Positions 1 through 8,903 of a DNA stretch of 64,000 nucleotides are shown here, in pieces. Position 1 is the stretch's first letter; each line of letters starts with the position of its first letter. The notes beneath the pieces were generated by a model. The model was not told the origin of the DNA. It did no database searches and worked only from the letters and a program-made list of their open reading frames with translations. The DNA comes from Shinella curvata (GTDB lineage: Bacteria > Pseudomonadota > Alphaproteobacteria > Rhizobiales > Rhizobiaceae): NCBI RefSeq assembly GCF_022899935.1, contig NZ_JALJCJ010000002.1, positions 682,001-746,000 on the forward strand, in the 5' to 3' direction. Position numbers and translations under genes: made by a program.

Positions 1-66
1 CTCGCGGTGGTGCAGCTCCGCGTTCTCGCGACCGGCCTGGCTGAGCTTGCGCACGGCATCGTTCAT
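1..66 (-). CDS. dnaB: Replicative DNA helicase DnaB, N-terminal fragment
   Basis: The first 22 codons of a gene that runs off the left edge. The ATG at 66 is preceded by a GGGGAG ribosome binding site, and the peptide begins MNDAVRKLSQAGRENAE. Rhizobial DnaB proteins start with a closely similar MNDAVRKL sequence, and dnaB follows rplI in related genomes, so the replicative helicase is the best call. No helicase motif lies inside the window, so the assignment rests on the N-terminus and the neighbourhood only. Confidence 0.6.
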   Translation of the reverse strand, partial: MNDAVRKLSQAGRENAELHHRE

Positions 67-202
67 CGTCCCGAATCTCCCCGTCTCTGTTTTCGAAGGT
101 CGCTGGTTTGGTTCCTTTGGCCCCAGGGGTCAAGCGCTTCCGCTCCGGCCCCTCCGTTAGACCCGTTGTTAGACTTTTCCACAGGCGACGCGGACACGGC
201 AA

Positions 203-220
203 GCCCGGATTCATCCGGGC
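203..220 (-). terminator. Possible terminator hairpin after cfa
   Basis: An 8-bp inverted repeat, GCCCGGAT then ATCCGGGC, lies about 35 nt beyond the cfa stop codon in the cfa-dnaB gap. The T tract on the minus strand is weak, so this may only be a 3' stabilising hairpin. Confidence 0.4.
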
Positions 221-253
221 CTACAGGCTTTCGATTGACTCACGTCCCGAATC

Positions 254-1540
254 TCAAAGCGACGCCTCCTGCGGAAATTGGCGGGCGCCCCGCCTGTCGC
301 CTTTCGGATTGCTCTCATGCGCCTTCAGACAATCCTCGCCGCGGCCGATATAGCCGCGCGTCAGAGGCACAGCCTCCTGGTCATGCGCGAGCTGAAGCTG
401 GAAGACGACGAGATTCTGCCAGCGGAAGGCGCTCTCGGACGCTGCGAGATAAAATTCCCAGATACGACAGAATTGCTCGTCGTAGAGCGCCTTCGCCTCG
501 TCGCGCTTCGCCATGAAGCGCTCGCGCCAGTGACGCAGCGTCTCGGCATAGTGAAGCCGGAGGATTTCCACATCCGTCACTGCAAGCCCGCTCTTTTCCA
601 CCGCCTGCATCACCTCCGAAAGGGCAGGGATGTAGCCGCCGGGAAAGATGTATTTCTCGATGAAGGGATTGTTAGCGGACGGTTTGTCCGTGCGGCCGAT
701 CGTGTGCAGCAGCATCACGCCGTCATGTTTCAGCAGGGAGGCGCTCTTCCGGAAGAAGGTGAGGTAGTTCGGCCGGCCGACATGCTCGAACATGCCGACG
801 GAGACGATGCGGTCGAAGGGGCCTTCGGTATTGCGGTAGTCCTGCAACAGGAATTTCACCTCCTCGGTCAAGCCCGCATCCCGCGCCCGGCTTTCCGACA
901 GCGCATGCTGCTCGTCCGAAAGCGTGACGCCGGTCACCTTCGCGCCGACCTGGCGGGCAAGGTAGAGCGCCATGCCGCCCCAGCCGCTGCCGATGTCGAG
1001 CACGCTCTGGCCCGGCCTGTTGATGTTGAGCTTGGCGGCGATGTGCCGCTTCTTGGCAAGCTGGGCGTCATCCAGCGTCTGGTCGGGATGCTCGAAATAG
1101 GCGCAGGAATATTGCCGGTCCTGATCGAGGAACAGATCATAGAGCGCGCCGGTCAGATCGTAGTGGTGCTGCACGTTGCGGCGCGAGCGTACCACGCTGT
1201 TCTTCTCCCGCACCCAGCGGAACACATAGCGTATGCGCTCCAGCAGGCGGTTCCAGCCGGTGTCGTAATATTTGAAATCGGGATTGCCGGTGAAGACGGT
1301 TTTCAGCAGGCCGTACATGTCGCCCTCGACGATATCGATATCGCCGGTGCCGTAGTGATGGCCGAGATAATAGGCCGGATCGACAGCGATGCCCCACACG
1401 GCTTTGCGGGTATTGAGACGCACATGCACCGCGTTTCCGGTGCCATCGCCGAAGGTCTGGCTGCTGCCGTCGGGATAGGTGATTTTAAGGTTGCCGGTCT
1501 CGACGAGGCGGGAAACCAATGTCTGCACAATGAATTTCAT
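254..1540 (-). CDS. cfa: Cyclopropane-fatty-acyl-phospholipid synthase
   Basis: This 428-residue protein transfers a methylene group from S-adenosylmethionine to unsaturated acyl chains of membrane phospholipids at the inner membrane face. The SAM-binding loop VLDIGSGWGG is at residues 180-189. It is preceded by NVQHHYDLT (122-130) and QYSCAYF (143-149), hallmarks of the Cfa/CmaA family, and the length is typical. It sits between rplI and dnaB, separated from rplI by a strong terminator, so it is probably transcribed independently. The last 15 or so residues are basic and poorly conserved-looking. The family call is secure; substrate preference cannot be read from sequence. Confidence 0.93.
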   Translation of the reverse strand: MKFIVQTLVSRLVETGNLKITYPDGSSQTFGDGTGNAVHVRLNTRKAVWGIAVDPAYYLGHHYGTGDIDIVEGDMYGLLKTVFTGNPDFKYYDTGWNRLLERIRYVFRWVREKNSVVRSRRNVQHHYDLTGALYDLFLDQDRQYSCAYFEHPDQTLDDAQLAKKRHIAAKLNINRPGQSVLDIGSGWGGMALYLARQVGAKVTGVTLSDEQHALSESRARDAGLTEEVKFLLQDYRNTEGPFDRIVSVGMFEHVGRPNYLTFFRKSASLLKHDGVMLLHTIGRTDKPSANNPFIEKYIFPGGYIPALSEVMQAVEKSGLAVTDVEILRLHYAETLRHWRERFMAKRDEAKALYDEQFCRIWEFYLAASESAFRWQNLVVFQLQLAHDQEAVPLTRGYIGRGEDCLKAHESNPKGDRRGARQFPQEASL

Positions 1541-1686
1541 TCGCTAAACTCCGTCACGCTTAAAAATCTGGCGGAAACGGGTCTGGTCGGAAACCGGCCT
1601 GAAAGCGGCCCAACCGCCAATCCAGTCTAACGATCTATAAATATTGATGCGAAAATCGGGATTTCAACCCGTGCTTTTTGGCCCCC

Positions 1687-1719
1687 AAAACGAAACGGGC
1701 CGGCAAAAGCCGGCCCGTT
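1687..1719 (-). terminator. Rho-independent terminator of the rpsF-rplI operon
   Basis: A perfect 11-bp stem (AACGGGCCGGC with its complement, 1694-1719) closes on an AAAA loop. On the minus strand it is followed by a T-rich run. It lies 25 nt past the rplI stop codon. Confidence 0.87.
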
Positions 1720-1743
1720 CTGCAACCATCCGATAAGCGGATA

Positions 1744-2322
1744 TTATGCGTCGTCTTCTTCGACGCCGTCAGCTTCCGGGTCGAAGAAGTCGGCAGCCGT
1801 CAGAGCGTCTTCGTCAACGCCGTAGATGGCGTCGGCCGAGGTCAGGCTTTCGCCCTTCGACTGGCGCTCGGCTTCTTCAGCCGAACGGGCAACGTTGACT
1901 TCGACCGAGATTTCGACTTCGGCATGCAGGTGCAGCACGACCTTGTGCAGGCCGATGGCCTTGATCGGGGTGTTCAGTTCGACCTGGTTGCGGCCGACGT
2001 TGAAGCCTTCGGCAGCGAGAGCTTCGATCACGTCGCGGGCAGCGACGGAGCCGTACAGCTGGCCGGTTTCGCCAGCCGAGCGGACGATGACGAAGGACTT
2101 GCCGTCGAGCTTTTCGGCAACCGTCTGGGCTTCCGACTTGCGCTCGAGGTTACGGGCTTCGAGCGTTGCACGCTCGGATTCGAAACGCTTCTTGTTGGCT
2201 TCGTTGGCGCGCAGCGCCTTGCCGAGCGGCAGCAGGTAGTTACGGGCAAAGCCGTCGCGAACCTTGACGGTTTCGCCCATCTGGCCAAGCTTGGCGATGC
2301 GTTCGAGGAGAATGACGTCCAT
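1744..2322 (-). CDS. rplI: 50S ribosomal protein L9
   Basis: L9 is a two-domain protein that binds 23S rRNA near the base of the L1 stalk. The N-terminus [17 protein letters not shown] and the motif [12 protein letters not shown] are diagnostic. The start is the ATG at 2322, which has AAGGAA upstream; an open frame continuing further upstream lies inside the preceding gene and is rejected. At 192 residues it is longer than the E. coli protein because of an acidic C-terminal tail ending [10 protein letters not shown], common in alphaproteobacteria. It is the last gene of rpsF-rpsR-DUF2232-rplI and is followed by a strong terminator. Confidence 0.97.
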   Translation of the reverse strand: MDVILLERIAKLGQMGETVKVRDGFARNYLLPLGKALRANEANKKRFESERATLEARNLERKSEAQTVAEKLDGKSFVIVRSAGETGQLYGSVAARDVIEALAAEGFNVGRNQVELNTPIKAIGLHKVVLHLHAEVEISVEVNVARSAEEAERQSKGESLTSADAIYGVDEDALTAADFFDPEADGVEEDDA

Positions 2323-2345
2323 TTTAGAGTTCCTTTCGTTGAGTC

Positions 2346-3320
2346 TCAGATGTTCTGGTTTTTCTTGTCCGCCGGGCCTGCGGGCGTCAGCGCAATGGCG
2401 CGCCGCGTATCCATCAGGCCCATGAGGAGGATGACGAAGACCGGTATCGTGAAGAGCAATACCGAGATGTAGGCGAACCACAGGGCAATCAGCCGCCACG
2501 GCTTGCCGCGCGTCTTGAAATGCAGGCTCGCGAAGCCGGCAAGCACGAAACCGGCCCCGAAGGTGCCGCAGACGAGCGCGCCGATGATCGCCGGTACGCC
2601 GCCCATGAAGGTGAGGACGAGACCGGCGAGAAAGAAGAAGATTGCATTGCGGTGCATGCGCAGCGTCGAAGGCATGTCTTCGCGCGGGCGAAGACCCTTG
2701 CCGGAAACGCGCACGATGAACGTCGCGATGTAATAGGCGGCAAACAGCAGGAAGACCCAGAGCGCGCCCTGGACGAGCGGCAGCGCCAGCGAGAACACGC
2801 TCTTCAGCTGGGCGATGGCCGCGGCATCGGGATTGTAGAGCGGTTCCTGCGCCTTCAGCGTCTCGATCACGATATCGACGAGCGCGCCGGCCATTTCATC
2901 GCTGTAGCCGACGATCGCGCCGACTGCGATCATGCCAAGCGTCACCATGATGGCGAGATGGGCGAGGATGTTTGACAGCGGATACCAGGCGAGCGCGTTT
3001 TCCGGGCCGCCGAGTTCGGAAGCCGGGCGGGCGAGGTTCGCGAGGTTGGAAAGCCAGCCAGCCGGGATCAGCGTGATCAGCACGATCAGCGCGGCGAAAT
3101 TCGACGAGACGAGGGCGGACGCGGTGATACCGCCGGCGACGACGGCGATGAAGGCGCTGGCATTGCCCCAGCCGAGGCCGGCAATCAGAATGGGAAGGGC
3201 GGACGCAGCGTAAAGCACGATCGCAAGCGACGACTGCGCATTCGCGCTCAGCGACAGCAGAGCGGCGGTCACACCGGCAACGAGGCCGGTCGCAATCGTG
3301 GTTGGCGTCAGGGTCTTCAA
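2346..3320 (-). CDS. DUF2232 family integral membrane protein
   Basis: A 324-residue polytopic membrane protein with roughly eight to ten hydrophobic segments and no catalytic motif that I recognise. Its place between rpsR and rplI is typical of Rhizobiales, where DUF2232 proteins occupy this slot. The start appears to be TTG at 3320, with AGGA eight nucleotides upstream; a perfect 16-bp palindrome lies directly before that site. Function is unknown. Position inside a ribosomal protein operon suggests growth-linked expression but not a ribosomal role. Confidence 0.85.
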   Translation of the reverse strand: MKTLTPTTIATGLVAGVTAALLSLSANAQSSLAIVLYAASALPILIAGLGWGNASAFIAVVAGGITASALVSSNFAALIVLITLIPAGWLSNLANLARPASELGGPENALAWYPLSNILAHLAIMVTLGMIAVGAIVGYSDEMAGALVDIVIETLKAQEPLYNPDAAAIAQLKSVFSLALPLVQGALWVFLLFAAYYIATFIVRVSGKGLRPREDMPSTLRMHRNAIFFFLAGLVLTFMGGVPAIIGALVCGTFGAGFVLAGFASLHFKTRGKPWRLIALWFAYISVLLFTIPVFVILLMGLMDTRRAIALTPAGPADKKNQNI

Positions 3321-3330
3321 GGTCGCTGTC

Positions 3331-3346
3331 CTGTCTGATCAGACAG
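3331..3346. promoter_or_regulatory. Perfect 16-bp palindrome at the DUF2232 translation start
   Basis: CTGTCTGATCAGACAG is fully self-complementary. It lies 10 nt upstream of the TTG start of the DUF2232 gene and abuts the AGGA of its ribosome binding site. In RNA it would form a 6-bp stem with a GATC loop next to that site. Further GACAGT/ACTGTC segments occur within the next 40 nt upstream. A role in translational control is an inference. Confidence 0.45.
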
Positions 3347-3539
3347 TTAGAGGAGGTTCCTGAGACATTGATTCAGGACTGTCTCCCCAACATGGGGTTT
3401 TGGTCTCACCCGAGATCGGGAGAATACCGGCGGATCCGATCCGCGCCCAACGCGGAAGGGAAATGGGGAAGGCGGAAACCGTCTTCCCCGGAGTCAAGGC
3501 TCGCGATCTGACGTTGAGTCAGGCCGCAGAGTCAGCAGC

Positions 3540-3788
3540 TTACGCTACGACGTAGGGCAGCAGGCCGAGGAAGCGGGCGCGCTTGATCGCCTGGGCGAGT
3601 TCGCGCTGCTTCTTCTGGGAAACGGCCGTGATGCGGGACGGAACGATCTTGCCGCGCTCGGAAATGTAGCGCGAGAGAAGACGAACGTCCTTGTAGTCGA
3701 TCTTCGGAGCGTTTGCGCCCGAGAAGGGGCAGGTCTTGCGGCGGCGGTGGAACGGACGGCGTGCCGGAGCGGAAGAAACATCAGCCAT
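3540..3788 (-). CDS. rpsR: 30S ribosomal protein S18
   Basis: S18 pairs with S6 on the platform of the small subunit. The 82-residue protein contains [19 protein letters not shown] and the basic segment [28 protein letters not shown], both diagnostic of the family. It lies 24 nt downstream of rpsF in the same operon. Nothing unusual is seen. Confidence 0.97.
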   Translation of the reverse strand: MADVSSAPARRPFHRRRKTCPFSGANAPKIDYKDVRLLSRYISERGKIVPSRITAVSQKKQRELAQAIKRARFLGLLPYVVA

Positions 3789-3812
3789 ATCAAAAATCTC
3801 CTTCTGCTTCGA

Positions 3813-4265
3813 TTACGCGCGGTCTTCGCGGGCCGGACGGTCGCCACGCGGCGGGCGGTCGCCGAAGTCGCGGCGCGGACGGTCGCCGAAGTCGCGGCGC
3901 GGGCCACGGTCGTCGCCTTCGCGGCGCGGACGGTCGTCGCGGTCACGCTTCTGCATCATGGCCGACGGGCCTTCTTCGTGCGCTTCAACAGCGATGGTCA
4001 TGTAACGAAGGATGTCTTCGTTGATGCGCATCTGGCGCTCGACTTCGTGGATCGCAGCAGCCGGAGCGTCGATGTCCATCAGCGCATAGTGAGCCTTGCG
4101 GTTCTTCTTGATGCGGTAGGTGAGGGACTTGAGGCCCCAGTTCTCGACGCGGCCAACCTTGCCGCCGAACGATTCGATAACGCCCTTGTACTGCTCGACG
4201 AGAGCGTCGACCTGCTGGGCGGACACATCCTGGCGCGCCAGGAATACGTGTTCATAAAGAGCCAT
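3813..4265 (-). CDS. rpsF: 30S ribosomal protein S6
   Basis: S6 binds the central domain of 16S rRNA together with S18. The N-terminal ferredoxin-like domain, beginning [18 protein letters not shown], covers about residues 1-95. The remaining 55 residues form a very basic Arg/Asp/Gly/Pro tail with two tandem copies of RRDFGDRP encoded by a 24-bp DNA duplication. Alphaproteobacterial S6 proteins often carry such low-complexity tails. The gene heads the operon behind a leader of about 210 nt. Confidence 0.97.
   Translation of the reverse strand: MALYEHVFLARQDVSAQQVDALVEQYKGVIESFGGKVGRVENWGLKSLTYRIKKNRKAHYALMDIDAPAAAIHEVERQMRINEDILRYMTIAVEAHEEGPSAMMQKRDRDDRPRREGDDRGPRRDFGDRPRRDFGDRPPRGDRPAREDRA
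3856..3903 (-). repeat. Tandem 24-bp coding repeat in rpsF
   Basis: Two adjacent 24-bp units differ at one base (3856-3879 and 3880-3903). They encode the repeated RRDFGDRP segment of the S6 tail. Slippage here would change tail length in steps of eight residues without a frameshift. Confidence 0.85.
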
Positions 4266-4484
4266 GTGGCTTTGCCTTTCTTGCGTTTACACCCGAAACC
4301 GGCGCCAAGCCTCAACGACAGTTCTCAAAGGCGCGAGGCCGAAAGCAAGAAAAGCGTTAATCCAGACGGTCGAGAGCGGAGACACGGGAGGCCGGAGCCC
4401 TTGGCTCCAAACGGCAGATCTTTGAGGATTTGCCGGCCCTCCGTTCAGCCACCAGCCGATTGACCGGGTGTGTTGAACAGCGCG
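4266..4484 (-). other. rpsF leader region
   Basis: There is no gene in this stretch. On the minus strand it would be the untranslated leader of rpsF, about 210 nt from the predicted start site. It contains a 6-bp hairpin, GGAGCC-CTT-GGCTCC (4394-4408), and several GC-rich partial pairings. Leaders that bind the S6:S18 complex for feedback control are known in many bacteria. I cannot confirm that motif by eye, so autoregulation is an inference from length and position. On the plus strand, 4485-4614 holds only the rpsF promoter and the upstream region of the next gene. Confidence 0.35.
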
Positions 4485-4512
4485 CTTATACGGATTTTTC
4501 ACCGGAAGGCAA
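4485..4512 (-). promoter_or_regulatory. Probable promoter of the rpsF operon
   Basis: On the minus strand TTGCCT (4512-4507) and TATAAG (4490-4485) are separated by 16 nt. This fits a housekeeping sigma-70 promoter and would start transcription near 4478. Confidence 0.5.
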
Positions 4513-4614
4513 GGGCAGGGGCCAGAAAGCTGTGTTCCGTTTCGGGAAAGGGGCTGGAACCAAATTGGAAGTGCCGCGTTTTCCTCCCCGATCCAACCAG
4601 ATGGAGTGACCGAC

Positions 4615-4986
4615 ATGCAGGACCCAAACCTCGTCAATCGTCCCCCGGAAGATCGTTATACGCCTCCGGTGGATGATCGCGGCCCGACCGTCGTCAACGC
4701 CAGCAATGGCGGTAGTGGCACAGGCGGCTGGGCAGTTGCCGTAATTCTCGCCGTGCTCGTCGCGGTGGGTATCTTCTATTTCGTCGGCAGCGGAACGCCG
4801 GGTGACGGCGTCGATCCGAATGCCAACACCTCTGCCATCGGCACGCAGGACACGGCTCCGGCCGGCGGCACTGCAACCGAAGGTCAGACCGGCGGCGCAA
4901 CGGGCGGCACGCAGACGCTGGAGACCCAGCCAAGCGGCGGTCAGCAGCCGGCCGAAGGTGGCGGCGCAACCACGACCACGCCTTAA
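4615..4986 (+). CDS. Small single-pass membrane protein of unknown function
   Basis: A 123-residue protein with a hydrophilic N-terminus of about 38 residues, one transmembrane segment (WAVAVILAVLVAVGIFYFV) and a Gly/Thr/Gln-rich low-complexity C-terminal region. The ATG at 4615 has GGAG eight nucleotides upstream and is preferred to the GTG at 4606. A strong terminator follows 24 nt after the stop, so it forms a single-gene unit divergent from rpsF. Similar small proteins are common in rhizobia, but I know of no assigned function. The low-complexity tail is probably extracytoplasmic or disordered. Confidence 0.8.
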   Translation: MQDPNLVNRPPEDRYTPPVDDRGPTVVNASNGGSGTGGWAVAVILAVLVAVGIFYFVGSGTPGDGVDPNANTSAIGTQDTAPAGGTATEGQTGGATGGTQTLETQPSGGQQPAEGGGATTTTP

Positions 4987-5010
4987 CGTCACCCGCATGG
5001 GCACGACTGG

Positions 5011-5040
5011 AAACCCGCCGGAAACGGCGGGTTTCTTTTT
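5011..5040 (+). terminator. Rho-independent terminator
   Basis: A perfect 10-bp stem, AAACCCGCCG-GAAA-CGGCGGGTTT, is followed by CTTTTT. It ends the small membrane protein gene. Confidence 0.93.
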
Positions 5041-5151
5041 GGCTTTCCGCATTATTTTTCAAACACGATGTCGGCTTGCCGGAGGATGGCGCGTCTTCCA
5101 GGCATCGGCCGTCCTCGAACGGCCTGGCAAACAGAGTAGGAGGATATACCA

Positions 5152-5625
5152 ATGCCGAAGAACACAATCTGCCTGTGGTTCGACAAGGATGCTGAAGCGG
5201 CTGCCCGCTTCTATGCCGAAACGTTTCCCGATAGCGCGGTGGGCGAGATCACGCGCGCCCCTGGCGACTATCCCGACGGCAGGCAAGGCGACGTCCTCGT
5301 CGTGGGCTTCACTGTTGCCGGCGTGTCGTGCATCGGATTGAACGGTGGCCCGACCTTCAAGCATAACGAGGCGTTTTCCTTCCAGATCTCGACAGAGAAT
5401 CAGGAGGAGACGGACCGCTACTGGAATGCGATCGTCGGCAACGGCGGTCAGGAAAGCGAGTGCGGCTGGTGCAAGGACAAATGGGGCATTTCCTGGCAGA
5501 TCACGCCGCGCACGCTCATGGAGGCTCTTGCCGCCGGCGGCGGCGAGGCCAAGCGCGCCTTTGATGCCATGATGACGATGAAGAAGATCGACGTCGCCGC
5601 AATCGAGGCTGCCCGGCGCGGCTGA
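5152..5625 (+). CDS. PhnB-like VOC superfamily protein
   Basis: A 157-residue protein of the PhnB/3-demethylubiquinone-methyltransferase-like VOC fold, formed from paired beta-alpha-beta-beta-beta units. Typical segments are WFDKDAEAAARFYAETFPDS near the N-terminus and CGWCKDKWGISWQITPR at residues 101-117. AGGAGG lies nine nucleotides before the ATG. The family includes many proteins named after ubiquinone methyltransferases for which no methyltransferase activity is shown, so no reaction is assigned. It stands alone between a terminator and a convergent gene. Confidence 0.87.
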   Translation: MPKNTICLWFDKDAEAAARFYAETFPDSAVGEITRAPGDYPDGRQGDVLVVGFTVAGVSCIGLNGGPTFKHNEAFSFQISTENQEETDRYWNAIVGNGGQESECGWCKDKWGISWQITPRTLMEALAAGGGEAKRAFDAMMTMKKIDVAAIEAARRG

Positions 5626-5678
5626 AGCATATGTCGATAGGGAGGCGGAACGGCAGTCCGTTTCGCCTCCGTTTCGTG

Positions 5679-6722
5679 TCAGATCGGCGCCGGATACTGC
5701 CGGTGGATCCGCGCGATACCCTCGAGCACTTCGGCCGAAAGCGTCATGTCCTTCGCCGCTATATTGGTCTTCAGCTGCTCCATCGACGTCGCGCCGATGA
5801 TGACCGAGGCCATGAAGGGCCGTGTCAGGCAGAAGGCCAGCGCCATCTGTGCGGGGTCGATGCCGGTTTCCCTCGCAAGCTCGACATAGGCCTTGACGGC
5901 CGGCTCCTGCAGCGGCTGGTAACGCCCGCCGAGATCGCCGTTTTTCGTCATGCGCGATCCCTCGGGCTTGGCTCCGTCGAGATACTTGCCGGTGAGAAGG
6001 CCGGCGGCGAGCGGCGAATAGGCCAGCAGACCGATATCCTCGTGGTGCGACAGCTCCGCGAGGTCGAGATCGTAGGTCCGGTAGAGCAGATTGTACTCGT
6101 TCTGGATCGAGGCGACGCGCGGCAGGCCCTTCTCCTCGGCGAGCCGCAGCATGCGCATCGTGCCCCAGGCCGTGTCGTTTGAGAGGCCGAGCGCGCGGAC
6201 CTTGCCTGCCTTGACGATCTCGCCGATGGAATCGAGGACTTCCTCGATCTCGGCGGAGACCTTTTCGCGGTCCTGCTTGGCCGGCTCGTAGCTCCAGGCG
6301 TTGCGGAAATGGTAGTGCCCGCGGTTCGGCCAGTGCAGCTGGTAGAGATCGACATAGTCGGTCTTCAGGCGCTGCAGGCTGTCGTCGATCGCCTCCAGGA
6401 TGCCCTTGCGGCTCATCGGTGCGCCGCCGCGAATATAGGGACGGCCGGGGCCGGCGACCTTGGTGGCGAGGATGACCTTGTCGCGGTTGCCGCGCGCCGT
6501 CATCCAGTTGCCGATGAAGCGTTCGGTATCGCCATAGGTTTCCGGCGAGAGCGGCGTCGTGGGATAAAGTTCTGCGGTATCGATGAAGTTGACGCCTTGA
6601 GAGAACGCGTAGTCGAGCTGGTCTTGGGCTTCCTGCTCGCTGTTCTGCGATCCCCAGGTCATGGTGCCGAGGCAGATCTCCGACACGCTCATGCCGGTCC
6701 TGCCGAGCGGATTGTATTTCAT
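5679..6722 (-). CDS. Tas-like aldo/keto reductase
   Basis: A 347-residue NADP(H)-dependent aldo/keto reductase closely resembling E. coli Tas. The catalytic tetrad can be placed at D48, Y53, K88 and H130 (FIDTAELYP, VILATKV, DLYQLHWPNR). The C-terminal IIGATSMEQLKTNI forms part of the cofactor site. The ATG at 6722 has AAAGGA upstream; a frame extending further upstream is rejected because it lacks a ribosome binding site. The gene is divergent from fabD. The physiological substrate is unknown. Confidence 0.9.
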   Translation of the reverse strand: MKYNPLGRTGMSVSEICLGTMTWGSQNSEQEAQDQLDYAFSQGVNFIDTAELYPTTPLSPETYGDTERFIGNWMTARGNRDKVILATKVAGPGRPYIRGGAPMSRKGILEAIDDSLQRLKTDYVDLYQLHWPNRGHYHFRNAWSYEPAKQDREKVSAEIEEVLDSIGEIVKAGKVRALGLSNDTAWGTMRMLRLAEEKGLPRVASIQNEYNLLYRTYDLDLAELSHHEDIGLLAYSPLAAGLLTGKYLDGAKPEGSRMTKNGDLGGRYQPLQEPAVKAYVELARETGIDPAQMALAFCLTRPFMASVIIGATSMEQLKTNIAAKDMTLSAEVLEGIARIHRQYPAPI

Positions 6723-6913
6723 GGGAGGGAAAATCCTTTTGTGGGAACCGCGCGAATGTAGGCGGCTTCCCGCGAAGTGCAAGACGGCGGGTGCGATTCC
6801 CTGTGCAAGGCCTGGCAAAGGACGGGCCGGGGAGAGCGCTTCATGGCGCAATGCCTTGACTTGGCAGGCCGGAATGTGAATGGAAAAGGAAACAGAAGAC
6901 GGGAGAAACCCCT

Positions 6914-7858
6914 ATGAGCGTAGCATTCACCTTCCCCGGCCAGGGCAGCCAGGCCGTTGGCATGGGCAAGGAACTCGCCGACGCCTTCCCGGAAGCGCGT
7001 GCCGTTTTCGCCGAAGTCGACGAGGCCCTCGGCCAGAAGCTTTCCACCATTATGTACGATGGTCCCGAGGAGACGCTGACGCTGACGGCCAATGCCCAGC
7101 CGGCACTGATGGCCGTATCCATTGCCGTCATGCGTGTGCTGGAAGCGCGCGGCCTGTCGCTGAAGGACAAGGTCGCTTACGTCGCCGGTCACTCGCTCGG
7201 CGAATATTCCGCACTCTGCGCCGCCGGCACCTTCTCGCTCGCGGATACCGCGCGCCTCCTGCGCATTCGCGGCAATGCCATGCAGTCGGCCGTTCCGGTC
7301 GGCGAGGGCGCCATGGCGGCGATCATCGGCCTGGAACAGGCAGATGTCGAAGCCATCTGTCAGGAAGCTTCCAAGGGCGGCTCGTGCCAGATCGCCAACG
7401 ACAATGGCGGCGGCCAGCTCGTCATTTCCGGCTCCAAGCCGGCCGTCGAGGTCGCAGCCCGTCTCGCGACAGAAAAGGGCGCCAAGCGCGCGCTGATGCT
7501 GTCGGTCTCCGCACCCTTCCATTCCGCCCTGATGGCGCCGGCCGCCGATGCCATGCGCGAGGCGCTCGCTGCCGTCGAGGCCAAGGCTCCGGTTGTGCCT
7601 ATCATCGCCAATGTGCGCGCCGCCCCGGTCAGCGATCCGCAGGAGATCGTTCGCCTGCTCGTCGAGCAGGTCACTGGTCAGGTGCGCTGGCGCGAGACGG
7701 TCGAATGGTTCGGCAAGAACGATGTGACGACGCTGTACGAAGTCGGCTCCGGCAAGGTGCTGACCGGCCTTGCGCGCCGCATCGACAAGTCCGTCACCGG
7801 CATCGCCATCAACACGCCCACCGATATCGACAGTGCGCTTGCAGCACTCCTCGGCTGA
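6914..7858 (+). CDS. fabD: Malonyl-CoA:ACP transacylase
   Basis: FabD moves malonyl groups from CoA to the acyl carrier protein, supplying extender units for fatty acid synthesis. The nucleophile is S94 in GHSLGEYSAL and the partner histidine is H203 in APFHSALM; the N-terminus FTFPGQGSQ is family-typical. Length is 314 residues. It begins the fabD-fabG-acpP-fabF cluster and is separated from fabG by 23 nt, implying cotranscription. Confidence 0.97.
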   Translation: MSVAFTFPGQGSQAVGMGKELADAFPEARAVFAEVDEALGQKLSTIMYDGPEETLTLTANAQPALMAVSIAVMRVLEARGLSLKDKVAYVAGHSLGEYSALCAAGTFSLADTARLLRIRGNAMQSAVPVGEGAMAAIIGLEQADVEAICQEASKGGSCQIANDNGGGQLVISGSKPAVEVAARLATEKGAKRALMLSVSAPFHSALMAPAADAMREALAAVEAKAPVVPIIANVRAAPVSDPQEIVRLLVEQVTGQVRWRETVEWFGKNDVTTLYEVGSGKVLTGLARRIDKSVTGIAINTPTDIDSALAALLG

Positions 7859-7881
7859 TCTCTTCTATAAGGAACGCACCC

Positions 7882-8619
7882 ATGTTTGATCTTTCCGGCC
7901 GCAAGGCACTGGTTACCGGCGCATCCGGCGGCATCGGCGAGGAGATCGCCCGCATCCTGCACGCTCAGGGCGCCATCGTCGGCCTGCACGGCACCCGCGT
8001 CGAAAAGCTCGAAACGCTCGCCAACGAGTTCGGCGAACGCGTCCAGATCTTCCCCGCGAACCTCTCCGATCGCGCCGAAGTCAAGGCGCTCGGCGAGAAG
8101 GCCGAAGCCGAACTCGGCGGCGTTGATATCCTCGTGAACAATGCCGGCATCACCAAGGACGGCCTGTTCGTGCGCATGAGCGATGACGACTGGGATGCCG
8201 TTCTCGAAGTGAACCTCACGGCCGTCTTCCGCCTGACGCGCGAGCTGACCCACCCGATGATGCGCCGCCGTTATGGCCGTATCATCAACATCACCTCTGT
8301 CGTCGGCGTCACCGGCAATCCGGGCCAGGCGAACTACTGCGCCTCCAAGGCGGGCATGATCGGCTTCACCAAGTCGCTCGCCCAGGAAATCGCGACCCGC
8401 AACGTCACCGTCAACTGCGTGGCGCCGGGCTTCATCGAAAGCGCGATGACCGGCAAGCTGAACGACAAGCAGAAGGAAGCGATCATGGGGGCCATTCCCA
8501 TGAAGCGCATGGGCACCGGCACGGAAGTCGCGTCCGCCGTCGCCTACCTCGCGTCGTCGGAAGCATCCTACATGACGGGCCAGACGCTGCATGTGAACGG
8601 CGGCATGGCGATGATCTAA
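7882..8619 (+). CDS. fabG: 3-oxoacyl-ACP reductase
   Basis: This short-chain dehydrogenase of 245 residues reduces 3-oxoacyl-ACP with NADPH in the fatty acid elongation cycle. The cofactor loop TGASGGIGEEI starts at residue 12, NNAG is at 86-89, and the catalytic residues are S139, Y152 and K156 (YCASK). ATG at 7882 has AAGGAA upstream. Context between fabD and acpP supports FabG rather than a generic SDR. Confidence 0.97.
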   Translation: MFDLSGRKALVTGASGGIGEEIARILHAQGAIVGLHGTRVEKLETLANEFGERVQIFPANLSDRAEVKALGEKAEAELGGVDILVNNAGITKDGLFVRMSDDDWDAVLEVNLTAVFRLTRELTHPMMRRRYGRIINITSVVGVTGNPGQANYCASKAGMIGFTKSLAQEIATRNVTVNCVAPGFIESAMTGKLNDKQKEAIMGAIPMKRMGTGTEVASAVAYLASSEASYMTGQTLHVNGGMAMI

Positions 8620-8903
8620 GGTGGACGAAATGCCCCAGCGGGCCGGCATGAATTGCATGTTGACCGCTGGTGCACCGGCCATTTTCGGACTTTGCGGCAG
8701 ACTTAAACCGTGTTAATCGGGCCATGACTGTCAGCAGTCGACGGGCAAATGCCTGTGCAATCGCGTGGTATGGAACAGTATCGCCGATGCCGCATTGCCG
8801 GTTGAAGAGATTGCCGGATATGTTCTTGAGGCATATCGGGCGTGTTGAGTGCCCGGCGCTGTGAAAGGCGCCGATCAAAAAAACAAAGGTCGAGGAATCC
8901 GAC

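Noticed and set aside
3856-3903. Tandem repeats as a possible CRISPR or minisatellite
   Set aside because: Only two adjacent 24-bp units, with no spacers, inside the rpsF coding sequence. They encode the S6 tail.
8703-8716. TTAA-N6-TTAA as a CtrA site before acpP
   Set aside because: The usual CtrA box has a 7-nt spacer and a following C. The match is imperfect and acpP is not an obvious CtrA target.
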